A stretch of 64,000 bases of DNA from Domibacillus indicus (GCF_000970685.1 NZ_LAJB01000003.1:62001-126000), one strand, 5' to 3'; positions 43,281-51,909 are shown, counted from the stretch's first letter. Numbers and translations: made by a program. The notes: a model not told the origin generated them from the sequence alone.

Positions 43281-43294
43281 CAGCTTCCGTTCCG

Positions 43295-43330
43295 GCAGAA
43301 AAGCTTATGCTTTTCTGCTTCTTTTATTTT
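43295..43330 (+). terminator. Terminator of dehydrogenase gene
   Basis: GCAGAAAAGC and GCTTTTCTGC form a 10-bp perfect stem around TTAT, then TTCTTTTATTTTTT. Confidence 0.9.
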
Positions 43331-43366
43331 TTATGAAAGAAGGGAAAACAGCGGATTTCAAGCAGA

Positions 43367-43815
43367 TTGATACATTTAAAAAAACAAATAAATGATATTC
43401 TGACGTTTTATTATCCGGCCTGTATCGATACAGAAAAAGGCGGATGCTGGAGGCGGCCGAGGAGCATTTTCATAAAGGCTGGGAGTATGGGCACGATGAC
43501 CAGTATGGCGGTTTTTATTTTGCTCTTTCGCCGGATAAGGAGGTCATCGATACCGATAAAAACTACTGGGTGATCGCTGAAGCTATCGCCGCTTCCGCCC
43601 TGCTCGGCGCGAAAACCGGAAAGAAAGCCTACTGGTCTCATTATGAAGAGCTGTTTGCTTATGCATCCACGCATTTTATCGACCATAAGCATGGCGGCTG
43701 GCACAAGCTGGTGAACCGGGAAAACGAGCGGTACAGCGGCGAAAAAAGCACAGCCCCTAAGACGGACTATCATCCTTCTGCGGCCTGCTATCAGGCCATT
43801 CCTGCCCTGCAGTAA
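43367..43815 (+). pseudogene. N-acylglucosamine 2-epimerase (AGE) family, internally deleted
   Basis: A frame from TTG 43367 reads MIHLKKQINDILTFYYPACI then DTEKGG, the start of an AGE-family epimerase. At about 43441 the match jumps, with a frame change, to a piece near the end of the family: WEYGHDDQYGGFYFALSPDK, AASALLGAKTGKKAYWSHY and FIDHKHGGWHKLVNREN. About 200 of the usual 390 residues are missing. The product cannot form the alpha/alpha barrel. The remnant's end has a plausible family C terminus (YHPSAACYQAI). Confidence 0.82.
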
Positions 43816-43877
43816 ACAAATCCTGCAGCCAGGCTTTGTTTATCTTCCTTTTTATACGGGCGGCGGGCCTGCGGCGT

Positions 43878-44207
43878 TTACAGCAAAAAAATTCCCCATA
43901 TAATAAAGCCTGTCCCAAACAGCAGGGTAAACAGGTAATTTCCTTCTTCTCTTCTGATACTTATTCCCTCAATGCCCCGCACTGTCCAAATCGTGCCAAG
44001 CAGAAAAGGCAGCAGATAAGGCGGGTTGGATTCAAGGGAGGAAATAAGAAAGATCGCTGCATAGCCCATCAATGCTTCAAACCATAAAAATGATTTTCGC
44101 CGGTTTCGGTAAAAAGGAAATAAAAAAGGCCATTGCCGGCCGCCGGCTTTTGTAACAGCAAGCGGAACAAGCAAAAAGGCTGTCCATAGAATAAAAGCTG
44201 TCGTCAT
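43878..44207 (-). CDS. Small integral membrane protein, DUF4181-like
   Basis: 109 residues, ATG 44207 after AGGAGG (AAAGGAGGAAAAAC). Four hydrophobic helices, with a conserved-looking FYRNRRKSFLWFEALMGY and RGIEGISIRREEGNYLFTLL. The pattern suggests the DUF4181 family seen in Bacillus, assigned by resemblance only. Single gene, function unknown. Confidence 0.68.
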   Translation of the reverse strand: MTTAFILWTAFLLVPLAVTKAGGRQWPFLFPFYRNRRKSFLWFEALMGYAAIFLISSLESNPPYLLPFLLGTIWTVRGIEGISIRREEGNYLFTLLFGTGFIIWGIFLL

Positions 44208-44257
44208 GTTTTTCCTCCTTTATCGCTTCGCCTCCAAGAAAAATGTACCATAACCGA

Positions 44258-44287
44258 CAAAAAAAGACCTGTCCAATTGAACAGGCC
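44258..44287 (-). terminator. Terminator of galU operon
   Basis: CCTGTTC and GGACAGG arms around AATT, then TCTTTTTTT on the minus strand. Confidence 0.88.
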
Positions 44288-44310
44288 GGGGAATGTATAC
44301 AAAGCGAGCC

Positions 44311-45189
44311 TTACTGTACGGCCAGCTTTTCATGCAGCCCTCCCAAATAAGCGAGCAGCTGGCTGCGCATTTCCGGACGGGCGAGCGCCATTTCGATACT
44401 GGCACGAAGATAGCCGAATTTGTCTCCAATATCATAGCGCTGGCCGCTTAAACAAACGGCATGAATCGTGGATGCCGCACATTGCTTGCGAAGCGCATCT
44501 GTCAGCTGGATTTCATTTCCAGCACCGCGGTCCAGTGTTTCCAAAAGGTTAAAAATAGACGGTTCCAGCACGTAGCGTCCCATTACTGCGATCATCGACG
44601 GCGCTTCTTCCACCGACGGCTTTTCTACAAGGTCCGCCAGCTCGTAAATCGGGCCTGTGTGCGCGCCGGGATCGATAATTCCGTATTTCGAAACATCCTC
44701 GGGTGCCACATGCTGGACACCGATCACGTCCGTTTTCACCTGCTCATACACGTCAATCAGCTGGCGGAGCGCCGGCTTTTCAGACATCATTAAATCATCC
44801 CCCAATAAAACAGCAAACGGCTCATCACCGATAAACTGGCGGGCGGAAAGAACGGCATGCCCGAGACCAAGCGGCTCTTTTTGGCGAATATAGTGAATGG
44901 AAGCCAGATTTGAAATACCGTGCAGCTCTTCCAACACCTCATTTTTCCCTTTCTCCTCAAGCGTCTGCTCGAGTTCAAAGGACCGGTCAAAATGGTCTTC
45001 AATCGAACGCTTATTGCGCCCGGTTACAATAATAATGCTTTCGATTCCGGAAGCCACCGCTTCTTCGACAATATATTGAATGGCTGGTTTATCCACTACC
45101 GGCAGCATTTCCTTCGGCTGCGCTTTTGTCGCAGGCAAAAATCTTGTCCCAAGGCCCGCTGCGGGAATCACTGCTTTTTTAATGCTCAT
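44311..45189 (-). CDS. galU: UTP-glucose-1-phosphate uridylyltransferase
   Basis: 292 residues. The nucleotidyltransferase signature is at the N terminus (VIPAAGLGTRFLPATKAQPK then EMLPVVDKPAIQYIVEEAV). VLLGDDLMM and GRYVLEPSIFNLLETLDRGAGNEIQLTDAL complete the active site. It makes UDP-glucose for glycolipid and teichoic-acid glycosylation (GtaB/YngB in B. subtilis). As the last gene of the glycosyltransferase operon, it probably supplies the sugar donor to the GT2 enzyme encoded upstream. It overlaps the GtrA-like gene by 4 bp. Confidence 0.94.
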   Translation of the reverse strand: MSIKKAVIPAAGLGTRFLPATKAQPKEMLPVVDKPAIQYIVEEAVASGIESIIIVTGRNKRSIEDHFDRSFELEQTLEEKGKNEVLEELHGISNLASIHYIRQKEPLGLGHAVLSARQFIGDEPFAVLLGDDLMMSEKPALRQLIDVYEQVKTDVIGVQHVAPEDVSKYGIIDPGAHTGPIYELADLVEKPSVEEAPSMIAVMGRYVLEPSIFNLLETLDRGAGNEIQLTDALRKQCAASTIHAVCLSGQRYDIGDKFGYLRASIEMALARPEMRSQLLAYLGGLHEKLAVQ

Positions 45190-45572
45190 ATTGATCTCCT
45201 CCTTTGCTGCTTGAACACCCAGAAGCGGCTGCCGAAAAAAGTTAGCGCCATGGCGCCGAGTGTGGCAATCAGTTTGCTGATTAAAAGCGGCTGTCCGCTC
45301 AATACAGATAGCAATAAAGCGGAAAAACCGAGCGCGGCCAGGTTAATGGCAATAAAACGGATCACTTCGCCCGCCCCGGTCTGCCCGGCCGCTTTAAAGG
45401 TCCACGACCGGTTCCAAAAAAAACTGTTAGCCGTGCCGGCGCTGTAGGAAACGGCCTGCGCCGCCAGGTACGGCACGCCCCAGGACCACAATGTAAAAAA
45501 AACGATAAAATCAACAGCCGTGTTGGCCATGCCTACAATTCCAAACTTAAATACTTCATTTATATTCCGCAT
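45186..45572 (-). CDS. GtrA-family membrane protein (lipid-linked sugar flippase)
   Basis: 128 residues with four helices. The family pattern is FKFGIVGMANTAVDFIVFFTL and AGTANSFFWNRSWTFKA. GtrA proteins are thought to flip undecaprenyl-phosphate-linked sugars across the membrane. The gene overlaps its neighbours on both sides (GT2 upstream, GalU downstream), so all three are co-translated. Confidence 0.92.
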   Translation of the reverse strand: MRNINEVFKFGIVGMANTAVDFIVFFTLWSWGVPYLAAQAVSYSAGTANSFFWNRSWTFKAAGQTGAGEVIRFIAINLAALGFSALLLSVLSGQPLLISKLIATLGAMALTFFGSRFWVFKQQRRRSI

Positions 45573-46521
45573 AACGGGTCACAAATTCACTTTCCTGTTC
45601 ATTTTGGCGGCTGTCCCGCAAAATATAAAGCGGCCTGTTTTTCGCTTCATCATAAATGCGCCCAATGTATTCACCAATCACACCCAGCATAATGAGCATG
45701 ACTCCGTTAAAAAACAGCATGGTCAGAAGCAGTGAGGACCAGCCCGGAATCGTAGAGTCAGTGAACAGGCGCTGGTACAGAACGATGATAATCGCCAGGG
45801 CACTCGCCGCCGACAGCATCATGCCAAGCAGACTTGCCAGCTTTAACGGCTTATACGAAAACGATGTAATGCCGTCCATTGAGAATTTCAGCATTTTTTT
45901 CAGCGGGTATTTTGTTTCGCCGGCGAGCCGCTCATCCCGCTCGTACTCAACCGCCGTCTGTTTAAAGCCGACCCAGCTCACGAGTCCGCGCACGAACCGG
46001 CTTTGTTCCTTCATATTTTTGAGCTGGTCGCATACTTTTCGGTCAATCAGGCGGAAATCCCCCGTGTCAAGCGGAATATCAATATCAGTGGACGCCCGGA
46101 GCAGCCGGTAAAACAGTTTTGCGGTCTGCTTTTTAAAGAATGTTTCTCCTTTCCGTTTCGTCCGTTTGGCGTACACGACCTCGTAGCCTTCCTTCCATTT
46201 TTCAATCATGTCCAGAATGAGCTCCGGCGGGTCCTGCAAATCGGCGTCAATAATCACAACCGCGGAGCCGGCCGCATAATCCATGCCGGCCGTAATCGCG
46301 ATCTGGTGCCCGAAGTTACGGGAGAAATCAAGATATTTCACATGCCGATCCTGAACGGCCAGCTCTCTTAAAATATCAATCGTCGCATCCCGGCTGCCAT
46401 CATTTACAAACAGCAGCTCATAGGGTCCATCGGTTTTTTCCATAACGGCTTTTACCCGGCTGTACGTTTCCCGGAGGACCAATTCTTCATTATAAACAGG
46501 AATGATAATGGAGTATTTCAT
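45556..46521 (-). CDS. Glycosyltransferase family 2 (GtrB/YkcC type, polyprenyl-phosphate sugar synthase)
   Basis: 321 residues from ATG 46521 (GTGAGGAA upstream). A GT-A domain with YSIIIPVYNEELVLRETY, NDGSRDATIDIL and VIIDADLQDPPELI (DXD-type metal site) is followed by two C-terminal helices. It is predicted to transfer a sugar from UDP-sugar to undecaprenyl phosphate on the inner face. The context of GtrA, GalU and a GT39 enzyme forms a complete route to sugar decoration of a wall polymer, similar to YkcC/CsbB systems. Confidence 0.92.
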   Translation of the reverse strand: MKYSIIIPVYNEELVLRETYSRVKAVMEKTDGPYELLFVNDGSRDATIDILRELAVQDRHVKYLDFSRNFGHQIAITAGMDYAAGSAVVIIDADLQDPPELILDMIEKWKEGYEVVYAKRTKRKGETFFKKQTAKLFYRLLRASTDIDIPLDTGDFRLIDRKVCDQLKNMKEQSRFVRGLVSWVGFKQTAVEYERDERLAGETKYPLKKMLKFSMDGITSFSYKPLKLASLLGMMLSAASALAIIIVLYQRLFTDSTIPGWSSLLLTMLFFNGVMLIMLGVIGEYIGRIYDEAKNRPLYILRDSRQNEQESEFVTRYAEYK

Positions 46522-46525
46522 TTCC

Positions 46526-48472
46526 TCACGCTCCTTCATAAACATATAGTCCGCTCCAGTTCTCCGATGTCACTTCTGTGCAGTTTTCCTGAATCCATTC
46601 GGTTACGTCACTATTCTGGCTTCCGCCCGGACCGCCGCCCCCTGACGTCATAAAAAATTTCACTTCTCCATTTGCCGTCATTTCTTCCAGCTTTTCAACC
46701 GTCATCGCCGGATCGGAGCCGCCGAAGCCGCCCATTGCAAGAGCAGTATAATCGGTATCTAAAATAATGCTGGCAGCTGAATTTGCGTTTTGCACAGCCA
46801 CTAAATAGGTTTCTCCTGTATGGTTTTCCTCCAGGTAGCTGAGCAGCTCTTCACTCATCTCGCCGCCCATGCCGCCTGGTCTCTTACTCATGCCTGCATC
46901 ATCAGGGCGCTCCATACCCTCTGGCATCTCCATCCCTTCAGGCAGTTCCATATCTTCCGGCATTTCCGGCCGTTCTCCATCTGCTGCCATCGCAATGCTG
47001 CGATCACCGAACATGCCGCCTCCTCCCGATCCTCCCGTTGCCGGACCGGCCGTCGGCATTACACTGTTCGTTGTCCCTGCCATCACCGGTATGGCAGCCC
47101 AGTAAGCCGGCATTAGGAGCAGCCCAAGCATGGCGGCTGTTCGTATATGCCGGGAATGCTTCGCAGAAAGAAGCAGCATAATGCACACAATTAAACCAAG
47201 CGCGATTACTGCTCCGATCAGCCATGGCTGAATCGCATCGATATTCTGATACAGCACAAACGCCTCAAAGCCAAACGTAACAAAAAGGCCGGCCGGAAAC
47301 AGGAAGCGGCTCCAGTCCTTTTGTTCCTTGTAAAGTGCCCACAGCACAGCTCCGCTGACAGCTGTCAGAACCGCGACGGCCGGTCCCATCATGCTTAAAT
47401 AATAGCGGTGATAAAAGCTTGCAATGCTGAAAAAGCCCATCATCGGCAGCAGCCAGGTCAGCCAGAATATCGCGAATTTATGCTGCATGGTCAGTGCTTT
47501 TTGCCGTTTGACTGATATGGCAATCCCAATTAAGCCAAAAAGAATAAAGGGCAGCAGCCAGCTGGCCTGGCCGGACATGGAATCTGAGAACAGGCGGAAT
47601 ACACCCGCTTCACCAATGTCCTCCCCGCCGGCACCCTGGGAGGAGCCGCTGCCTAACATACCGCCCGCTCCGTCACCGGCACTGCCTCCTTTTGATTCTT
47701 CTCCCGTCAGCCGCTGAATGCCGTTGTAGCCAAAGGCAAGCTCAAGCACTGAATTGGTCTGGCTGCCGCCGATATAGGGCCGGTCTTCTTCGGGCGTCAG
47801 CTGAACCGCCGCTGCGTATGAAACTGATACGCCCAGCAGAACAGCCGTTGCCGCCAGTAAATGAACAACCCGTTTTTTCCAGGTGTGCTGCGCAGCGATC
47901 AAATAAAAGAAATAAAACGCCGGTACAACCATGTACGCCTGCAACATCTTAATATTAAAGCCAACTCCGATAAGTGCCATGGAGACAAGCAGCCAGAACA
48001 GCTTTTTTTCCTGGACCGACTTCATAAGTGACCATGCGGCCAGCAGCAGGAAAAGAATAAGCAGGGCATCTACATTATTTGTCCGTGTTACTGCGACGAA
48101 AATAGGTGTAACAGCCAGGACGAGAGCCGACCAGCGGGCTGTTTTCACGCCAAAAAACGGCTTTACAATTCTGTACAGGATAAAAACGGACAGTACGCCG
48201 GCAATGGCTTCCGGGAGAAGCACGCTCCAGTCGCTCACACCGAACAGCCTGGCGCTGATCGCCTGAAACCAGAGAGCAGCCGGAGGCTTATCCACTGTAA
48301 TAAAATTGCCCGAGTCAAGCGATGCGTAGAAAAACGATTTCCAGTTTGTCGTCATGCTTTCTACTGCTGCCGTGTAATACGAATTCGACCCCGACGCTCC
48401 AATCTTATAAAAATTCAACACTGCCGACAGTGCCACAATCACTGCCAGCCACGGATCAAACCATTTTTTCAT
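46526..48472 (-). CDS. GT39/ArnT-like glycosyltransferase (YkcB type)
   Basis: 648 residues from ATG 48472; longer frames lack a site. An N-terminal helix and loop with NFYKIGASGSNSYYTAAVES resembles PMT/ArnT active-site loops with acceptor-facing residues (ITVDKPPAALWFQAISARLF). About twelve helices run to residue 490. A Met/Pro/Glu-rich linker with repeated MPE-type units (MPEDMELPEGMEMPEG) is followed by a soluble domain ending VTEWIQENCTEVTSENWSGL. It should use undecaprenyl-phosphate sugar to glycosylate an extracellular polymer. It is the first gene of the operon, behind a TTTCAY response-regulator box. Confidence 0.9.
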   Translation of the reverse strand: MKKWFDPWLAVIVALSAVLNFYKIGASGSNSYYTAAVESMTTNWKSFFYASLDSGNFITVDKPPAALWFQAISARLFGVSDWSVLLPEAIAGVLSVFILYRIVKPFFGVKTARWSALVLAVTPIFVAVTRTNNVDALLILFLLLAAWSLMKSVQEKKLFWLLVSMALIGVGFNIKMLQAYMVVPAFYFFYLIAAQHTWKKRVVHLLAATAVLLGVSVSYAAAVQLTPEEDRPYIGGSQTNSVLELAFGYNGIQRLTGEESKGGSAGDGAGGMLGSGSSQGAGGEDIGEAGVFRLFSDSMSGQASWLLPFILFGLIGIAISVKRQKALTMQHKFAIFWLTWLLPMMGFFSIASFYHRYYLSMMGPAVAVLTAVSGAVLWALYKEQKDWSRFLFPAGLFVTFGFEAFVLYQNIDAIQPWLIGAVIALGLIVCIMLLLSAKHSRHIRTAAMLGLLLMPAYWAAIPVMAGTTNSVMPTAGPATGGSGGGGMFGDRSIAMAADGERPEMPEDMELPEGMEMPEGMERPDDAGMSKRPGGMGGEMSEELLSYLEENHTGETYLVAVQNANSAASIILDTDYTALAMGGFGGSDPAMTVEKLEEMTANGEVKFFMTSGGGGPGGSQNSDVTEWIQENCTEVTSENWSGLYVYEGA

Positions 48473-48509
48473 CTTCCTCACACTCCATTTTCTGCTTTTG
48501 TTACAGTGA

Positions 48510-48543
48510 AGTGTAAACATGATTGGTGAAAGAACAGTGAAAA
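48510..48543 (-). promoter_or_regulatory. Response-regulator box promoter of glycosyltransferase operon
   Basis: On the minus strand TTTTCACTGTTCTTTCAC (48526-48543) is followed by 10 nt and the -10 TACACT (48510-48515). It shares 17 of 18 bases with the htrA box at 60268-60285. Confidence 0.82.
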
Positions 48544-48661
48544 ACAAAAAAAAAGCTGTTTTTTTTAAAAACGGATTTCTCTCTTTCCTTTTTCCTTTCT
48601 CCCGCTAAAGGTTTACAATAACCAGAAAGCGAGTAAACTACCGCCAACGGAGGTTTTGCCA

Positions 48662-49450
48662 GTGAAACAGGAAATCCTGCAATCGTTACGGGCTATTGAA
48701 CAGGAATTTGATGTTAAAATTCTCTACGCCTGTGAATCAGGCAGCCGCTCCTGGGGATTTTCATCTCAAGACAGCGATTATGACGTCCGCTTTTTTTATA
48801 TCCACCATCCCGAGGTGTACGTAAGTATTGACCCCATTGGCATCGGCAATAAACGGGATGTGATTGAACGGCCGGTTCACGGGCTGCTTGATGTAAACGG
48901 CTGGGATATAACAAAAGCGTTAAAGCTTTTTCGCAAATCAAATCCTCTTCTTTTAGAGTGGCTTTCTTCAGCTGTCGTTTACGAGGAGCCCTATTCAACA
49001 GCCGAACGTATGAGAGAGCTGAGAAAGGACGTTTTTTCACCTGCTTCCTGCATCCATCATTACGCCGGGATTGCTTCAAACAATTACAAAGAAATAAATA
49101 GCGGGGATAAGGCAAGATTAAAAACCTATCTTTATGCCTTGCGTTCCATCCTGGCCGCAAAGTGGGTTGCTGAGCGAAATGAAATTCCCCCTCTTTCTTT
49201 TCAGAAGCTGCTTGCCCAAATAGATCAGGAGCCTGTATTGCGGGAGATGATTGAGCACCTGTTACAACAGAAAACAGCAGGAGGCGAAATTACGAAAGGG
49301 CCTCGCATTCCGGTCATTGACCGGTTTCTTGAGACAGAGATCGAGCAGCTTCGCCGGCGGGCCGCCGTGATTCATCATTCAGTCGAAAACCCCACTGAAC
49401 GGCTGAACCGGCTGTTCCGGGCCACACTCGAGGAGGTATGGAAGTGCTGA
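48662..49450 (+). CDS. Nucleotidyltransferase, YcgL/RlaP-like
   Basis: 262 residues from GTG 48662, with GGAGG 8 nt upstream. The nucleotidyltransferase motif is at residues 20-45: YACESGSRSWGFSSQDSDYD, then VRFFYIH. A helical domain follows with NPLLLEWLSSAVVY and ARLKTYLYALRSILAAKWV. It matches the family of predicted nucleotidyltransferases (YcgL in B. subtilis; RlaP in RNA-repair gene sets) whose substrate is unproven. Here no RNA ligase or kinase-phosphatase is near. It overlaps the following acetyltransferase gene by 13 bp. Confidence 0.86.
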   Translation: MKQEILQSLRAIEQEFDVKILYACESGSRSWGFSSQDSDYDVRFFYIHHPEVYVSIDPIGIGNKRDVIERPVHGLLDVNGWDITKALKLFRKSNPLLLEWLSSAVVYEEPYSTAERMRELRKDVFSPASCIHHYAGIASNNYKEINSGDKARLKTYLYALRSILAAKWVAERNEIPPLSFQKLLAQIDQEPVLREMIEHLLQQKTAGGEITKGPRIPVIDRFLETEIEQLRRRAAVIHHSVENPTERLNRLFRATLEEVWKC

Positions 49451-50013
49451 AGCAGATTCAATTGAAGCGGCACAGCCTGACCTATGCCGACCGTATTTTT
49501 TCTTTAGTGTCTGATCCCAAAATTAAAGAGGCACTTGGCCTTTCCGTGGAAACGGTGGATGATATTGTTGATTTTCTGCAGGCGGTCATGGTTGAAGAAA
49601 CAGCAGGCAAAACCGTCTCTCGGGCTATTTTCAATGAACAGGGCAAATTAATCGGAGTCACCTCCCTTATGTCCATTGATCACGAAAAAAAATTCTGCAC
49701 GCTTGGAACATGGATCGGCAGCCGCTACTGGGGAAAGGGCTATAATGAGGCCTCCAAATACGCCATCCTGCAGCTCGCTTTTTTGGAGCTTGGTCTTGAA
49801 AAAGTCTTCATCGGAACGCGCCTTGCCAACAAGCGCTCCCAGCAGGCGCAAAAAAAGCTGCCCTACCTGACGTGGCATGCTGAAGAAGCTTATCCAGAGG
49901 TCCATGCAGCGATTGAAGGAAAAGAAAAACAGCCGTGTCTGCTCAACATTGTATACAGGGCGGATTTCATGACCCATGCCAGTCACTTTACAAAAGCCTC
50001 TGCTGACGGCTGA
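49438..50013 (+). CDS. GNAT family N-acetyltransferase
   Basis: 191 residues starting inside the end of the nucleotidyltransferase gene. GNAT motifs are LIGVTSLMSIDHEKKFCTLG, TWIGSRYWGKGYNEASKYAILQLAF (acetyl-CoA loop RYWGKGYN) and LEKVFIGTRLANKRSQQAQKKL. It resembles RimJ/RimL-type acetyltransferases. Translational coupling with the nucleotidyltransferase gene hints at a common pathway, but the substrate is unknown. Confidence 0.88.
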   Translation: MEVLKQIQLKRHSLTYADRIFSLVSDPKIKEALGLSVETVDDIVDFLQAVMVEETAGKTVSRAIFNEQGKLIGVTSLMSIDHEKKFCTLGTWIGSRYWGKGYNEASKYAILQLAFLELGLEKVFIGTRLANKRSQQAQKKLPYLTWHAEEAYPEVHAAIEGKEKQPCLLNIVYRADFMTHASHFTKASADG

Positions 50014-50027
50014 AGATGACAAAATAA

Positions 50028-50064
50028 AAAGAGGGCCTCCCCACATTGGGGAGACCCTCTTTTC
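50028..50064. terminator. Bidirectional terminator
   Basis: AAGAGGGCCTCCCC and GGGGAGACCCTCTT arms (one mismatch) between the convergent GNAT and sda genes. Confidence 0.88.
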
Positions 50065-50203
50065 AGCGTACAGTGGTCGTATGTATTTTTAAGCTTCTTC
50101 GTTCTAATTCTTCTTCCAGTAAGTGAAGAAACTCGGGCTCTAATTTAAGCTTCACTGCTTTTTTGTAGGCATCTAAAATAAATTCATCGCTTTGCTCTCT
50201 CAT
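50063..50203 (-). CDS. sda: Sporulation checkpoint inhibitor Sda
   Basis: 46 residues from ATG 50203, after AGGAGGGG. MREQSDEFILDAYKKAVKLK and LEPEFLHLLEEELERRSL form the helical hairpin of Sda. B. subtilis Sda is also 46 residues and blocks autophosphorylation of the sporulation kinases KinA/KinB. The longer in-frame start at 50245 would place the purine tract inside the gene. I see no TTATNCACA DnaA box in the upstream 80 bp, unlike B. subtilis; a sigma-B-like promoter is there instead. Confidence 0.88.
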   Translation of the reverse strand: MREQSDEFILDAYKKAVKLKLEPEFLHLLEEELERRSLKIHTTTVR

Positions 50204-50236
50204 CGCTGCGTTTCCCCTCCTGTTCTCAAAAACAGT

Positions 50237-50261
50237 GTACCCCATTTTTCGGAATTTAAAC
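50237..50261 (-). promoter_or_regulatory. Sigma-B-like promoter of sda
   Basis: On the minus strand GTTTAA (50256-50261), 13 nt, GGGTAC (50237-50242). The -35 is exact and the -10 matches 5 of 6. A vegetative -10 TACACT overlaps the same place, so a SigA promoter is also possible. Confidence 0.55.
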
Positions 50262-50269
50262 CGCTTTTT

Positions 50270-50298
50270 TGAAAAAGCCGCCCCTTAACTGGACGGCT
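50270..50298 (-). terminator. Terminator of capA-like gene
   Basis: AGCCGTCC and GGGGCGGCT arms (one G-T pair) are followed by TTTTTC on the minus strand. They overlap the stop and separate the gene from sda. Confidence 0.75.
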
Positions 50299-51463
50299 CG
50301 CTGCTCATATATTGAGTCCAATTCGATTCCTTTATCTGATTGGAGACATCAATAATTTTATTCAGGACGCGCTCTTTTTCCGATCCCTCCAGCTGTGTTG
50401 GCTGATAGTCATTCCGGTCCGTCCGTGATGAAATGGAGAACGGCACGACATGAATTTCTTTTTGATCTGTTACTTTTCCGTCCTCTAATTGGAAGGTTTG
50501 CTGAAATACATACGTATCCTTATCCGCGGGATTCCGGTTGCCTCCAAACATAAAGTTGCCGAGGCTGTAGACGATAAACTTGCCATTGTATTCTTCAATT
50601 CCCTGGACAACATGCGGATGGTGGCCGACCACAAGGTCCGCTCCTTCATCAATGGTAAACTGGGCCAGTGTGCGCTGGGATTCTTCCGGCACATAGCTTC
50701 GTTCTACTCCCCAGTGGAAGTGCACAATGACAATAGCCGCTCCTTCTTCACGCATTTTTGCAATGTCTGCTTTTACCTGGTCACGGATTTCTGCTGTGTC
50801 CTCCCAGCCTTCATAGCCAAGCGCTCCAATTTGAACACCGTCCACCTCGGTCATAAACGTATCTTCATAGCCGAAATAGCCAATGTCTGCCGCTTTTAAA
50901 TTCGCTTTTGTATCTTCATAGCCCTGCTCCAAATAGTCAAAAATATGATTGTTTGCCAGATTAACCGCTTCGATGCCGGCATCCGTTAAAATCTGCGTAT
51001 AGCCGGGGTCCCCTTTAAAACGGAATTTTTTCACCGCTTTTTCCGTCGCTTCTGTCAGTGTTGTCTCCAGGTTTACCGTTGATAGATCATCATTTTTGAA
51101 AATATCGTTAAGCCCCGCGGTAAAATGCGATAAGCCGTTTTTTTCCGCTTCTTCTGAAAAGGAGCCTGTGTAAGCGAATGTTTCGTCAGTCCCGAGCGTG
51201 AAATCACCTGCGGCACTGATGGTAATAGAAGCAGAGACCGGCTTCGCTTCAGGCGCTGTGACTGGCTGTTCGCCATTATTTTGCCCGGTGCTTTTTTTCG
51301 CACTGTTTTGTACGCCTTCTTCTGCTTCTTCCGTCATAAATAAATTTGCCGCAAGCGCCGCGGCAGCCGCTAAAAACAAACCAAGCAGCGTCAGCCTGAC
51401 CCAGCGTTTCAGGCGCCGCCGCTTTCTTCTTTCCGTTCTTTGCTGTCCTGACATAATGGTCAT
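50285..51463 (-). CDS. CapA/PgsA-like metallophosphatase-fold protein
   Basis: 392 residues. A very basic cytoplasmic N terminus, one helix (about 26-45) and an acidic linker lead to the PGA_cap domain. Metal-site motifs are ISAAGDFTLG, TVNLETTLT, NLANNHIFDY, VHFHWGVE, VGHHPHVVQG and YSLGNFMF. CapA-type proteins act in poly-gamma-glutamate or other surface polymer metabolism. No capBC genes are adjacent, so its role is open. The promoter upstream has TATAAT at about 51490 but no response-regulator box. ATG 51454 is an alternative start. Confidence 0.9.
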   Translation of the reverse strand: MTIMSGQQRTERRKRRRLKRWVRLTLLGLFLAAAAALAANLFMTEEAEEGVQNSAKKSTGQNNGEQPVTAPEAKPVSASITISAAGDFTLGTDETFAYTGSFSEEAEKNGLSHFTAGLNDIFKNDDLSTVNLETTLTEATEKAVKKFRFKGDPGYTQILTDAGIEAVNLANNHIFDYLEQGYEDTKANLKAADIGYFGYEDTFMTEVDGVQIGALGYEGWEDTAEIRDQVKADIAKMREEGAAIVIVHFHWGVERSYVPEESQRTLAQFTIDEGADLVVGHHPHVVQGIEEYNGKFIVYSLGNFMFGGNRNPADKDTYVFQQTFQLEDGKVTDQKEIHVVPFSISSRTDRNDYQPTQLEGSEKERVLNKIIDVSNQIKESNWTQYMSSEPSS

Positions 51464-51519
51464 AATCCCCCTGCCCTATGTTTCTAACATTATACTACAT
51501 TTCCATTAAAAACAGGCTA

Positions 51520-51909
51520 TTAATGATGGGATTTTGTGTCTATTTTCGGCTCTTTTGGCAGAGAGTCAGCCGGCTGGCCAGCCCATACTTTTTTGGCGGG
51601 CATAATGTGCTGAGTTTCCGTTTGAATATCAGCTTTTACAAAGTAAATGCCCTCTTTGGGAATCGTTTTCTCAGCCTGATAAATTCCTTTTTCTATTTGA
51701 CGGATGTTCAGCTGTTCCTGCTCGCCGCCTTCCTTCCAAAAGGAAAGGGATACTTCAGCTTCCGGTGATGTTTCAACCTGTATATGTCCATCTGCTATCA
51801 TAATGTCCGCTTCCAGCTTTTGCTCCATTTTATACTGCTTTGCAGCATCCGGATTGAGGGAGCAGCCCGAAAGCAGAAGCAGGCTGCTTATGAATATCCA
51901 TTTTTTCAT
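51520..51909 (-). CDS. FixH/YtkA-like lipoprotein
   Basis: 129 residues. The signal peptide has lipobox LSGC (Cys 16), then a single beta-rich YtkA-like domain: LEADIMIADGHIQVETSPEA and KTIPKEGIYFVKADIQTETQ. It ends in DTKSHH, a C-terminal His pair. YtkA/FixH-like proteins are linked with copper and cytochrome oxidase assembly; the His-rich end could bind metal. The start overlaps the PepSY gene stop by 4 bp (ATGA), so the two are co-translated. Confidence 0.82.
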   Translation of the reverse strand: MKKWIFISSLLLLSGCSLNPDAAKQYKMEQKLEADIMIADGHIQVETSPEAEVSLSFWKEGGEQEQLNIRQIEKGIYQAEKTIPKEGIYFVKADIQTETQHIMPAKKVWAGQPADSLPKEPKIDTKSHH

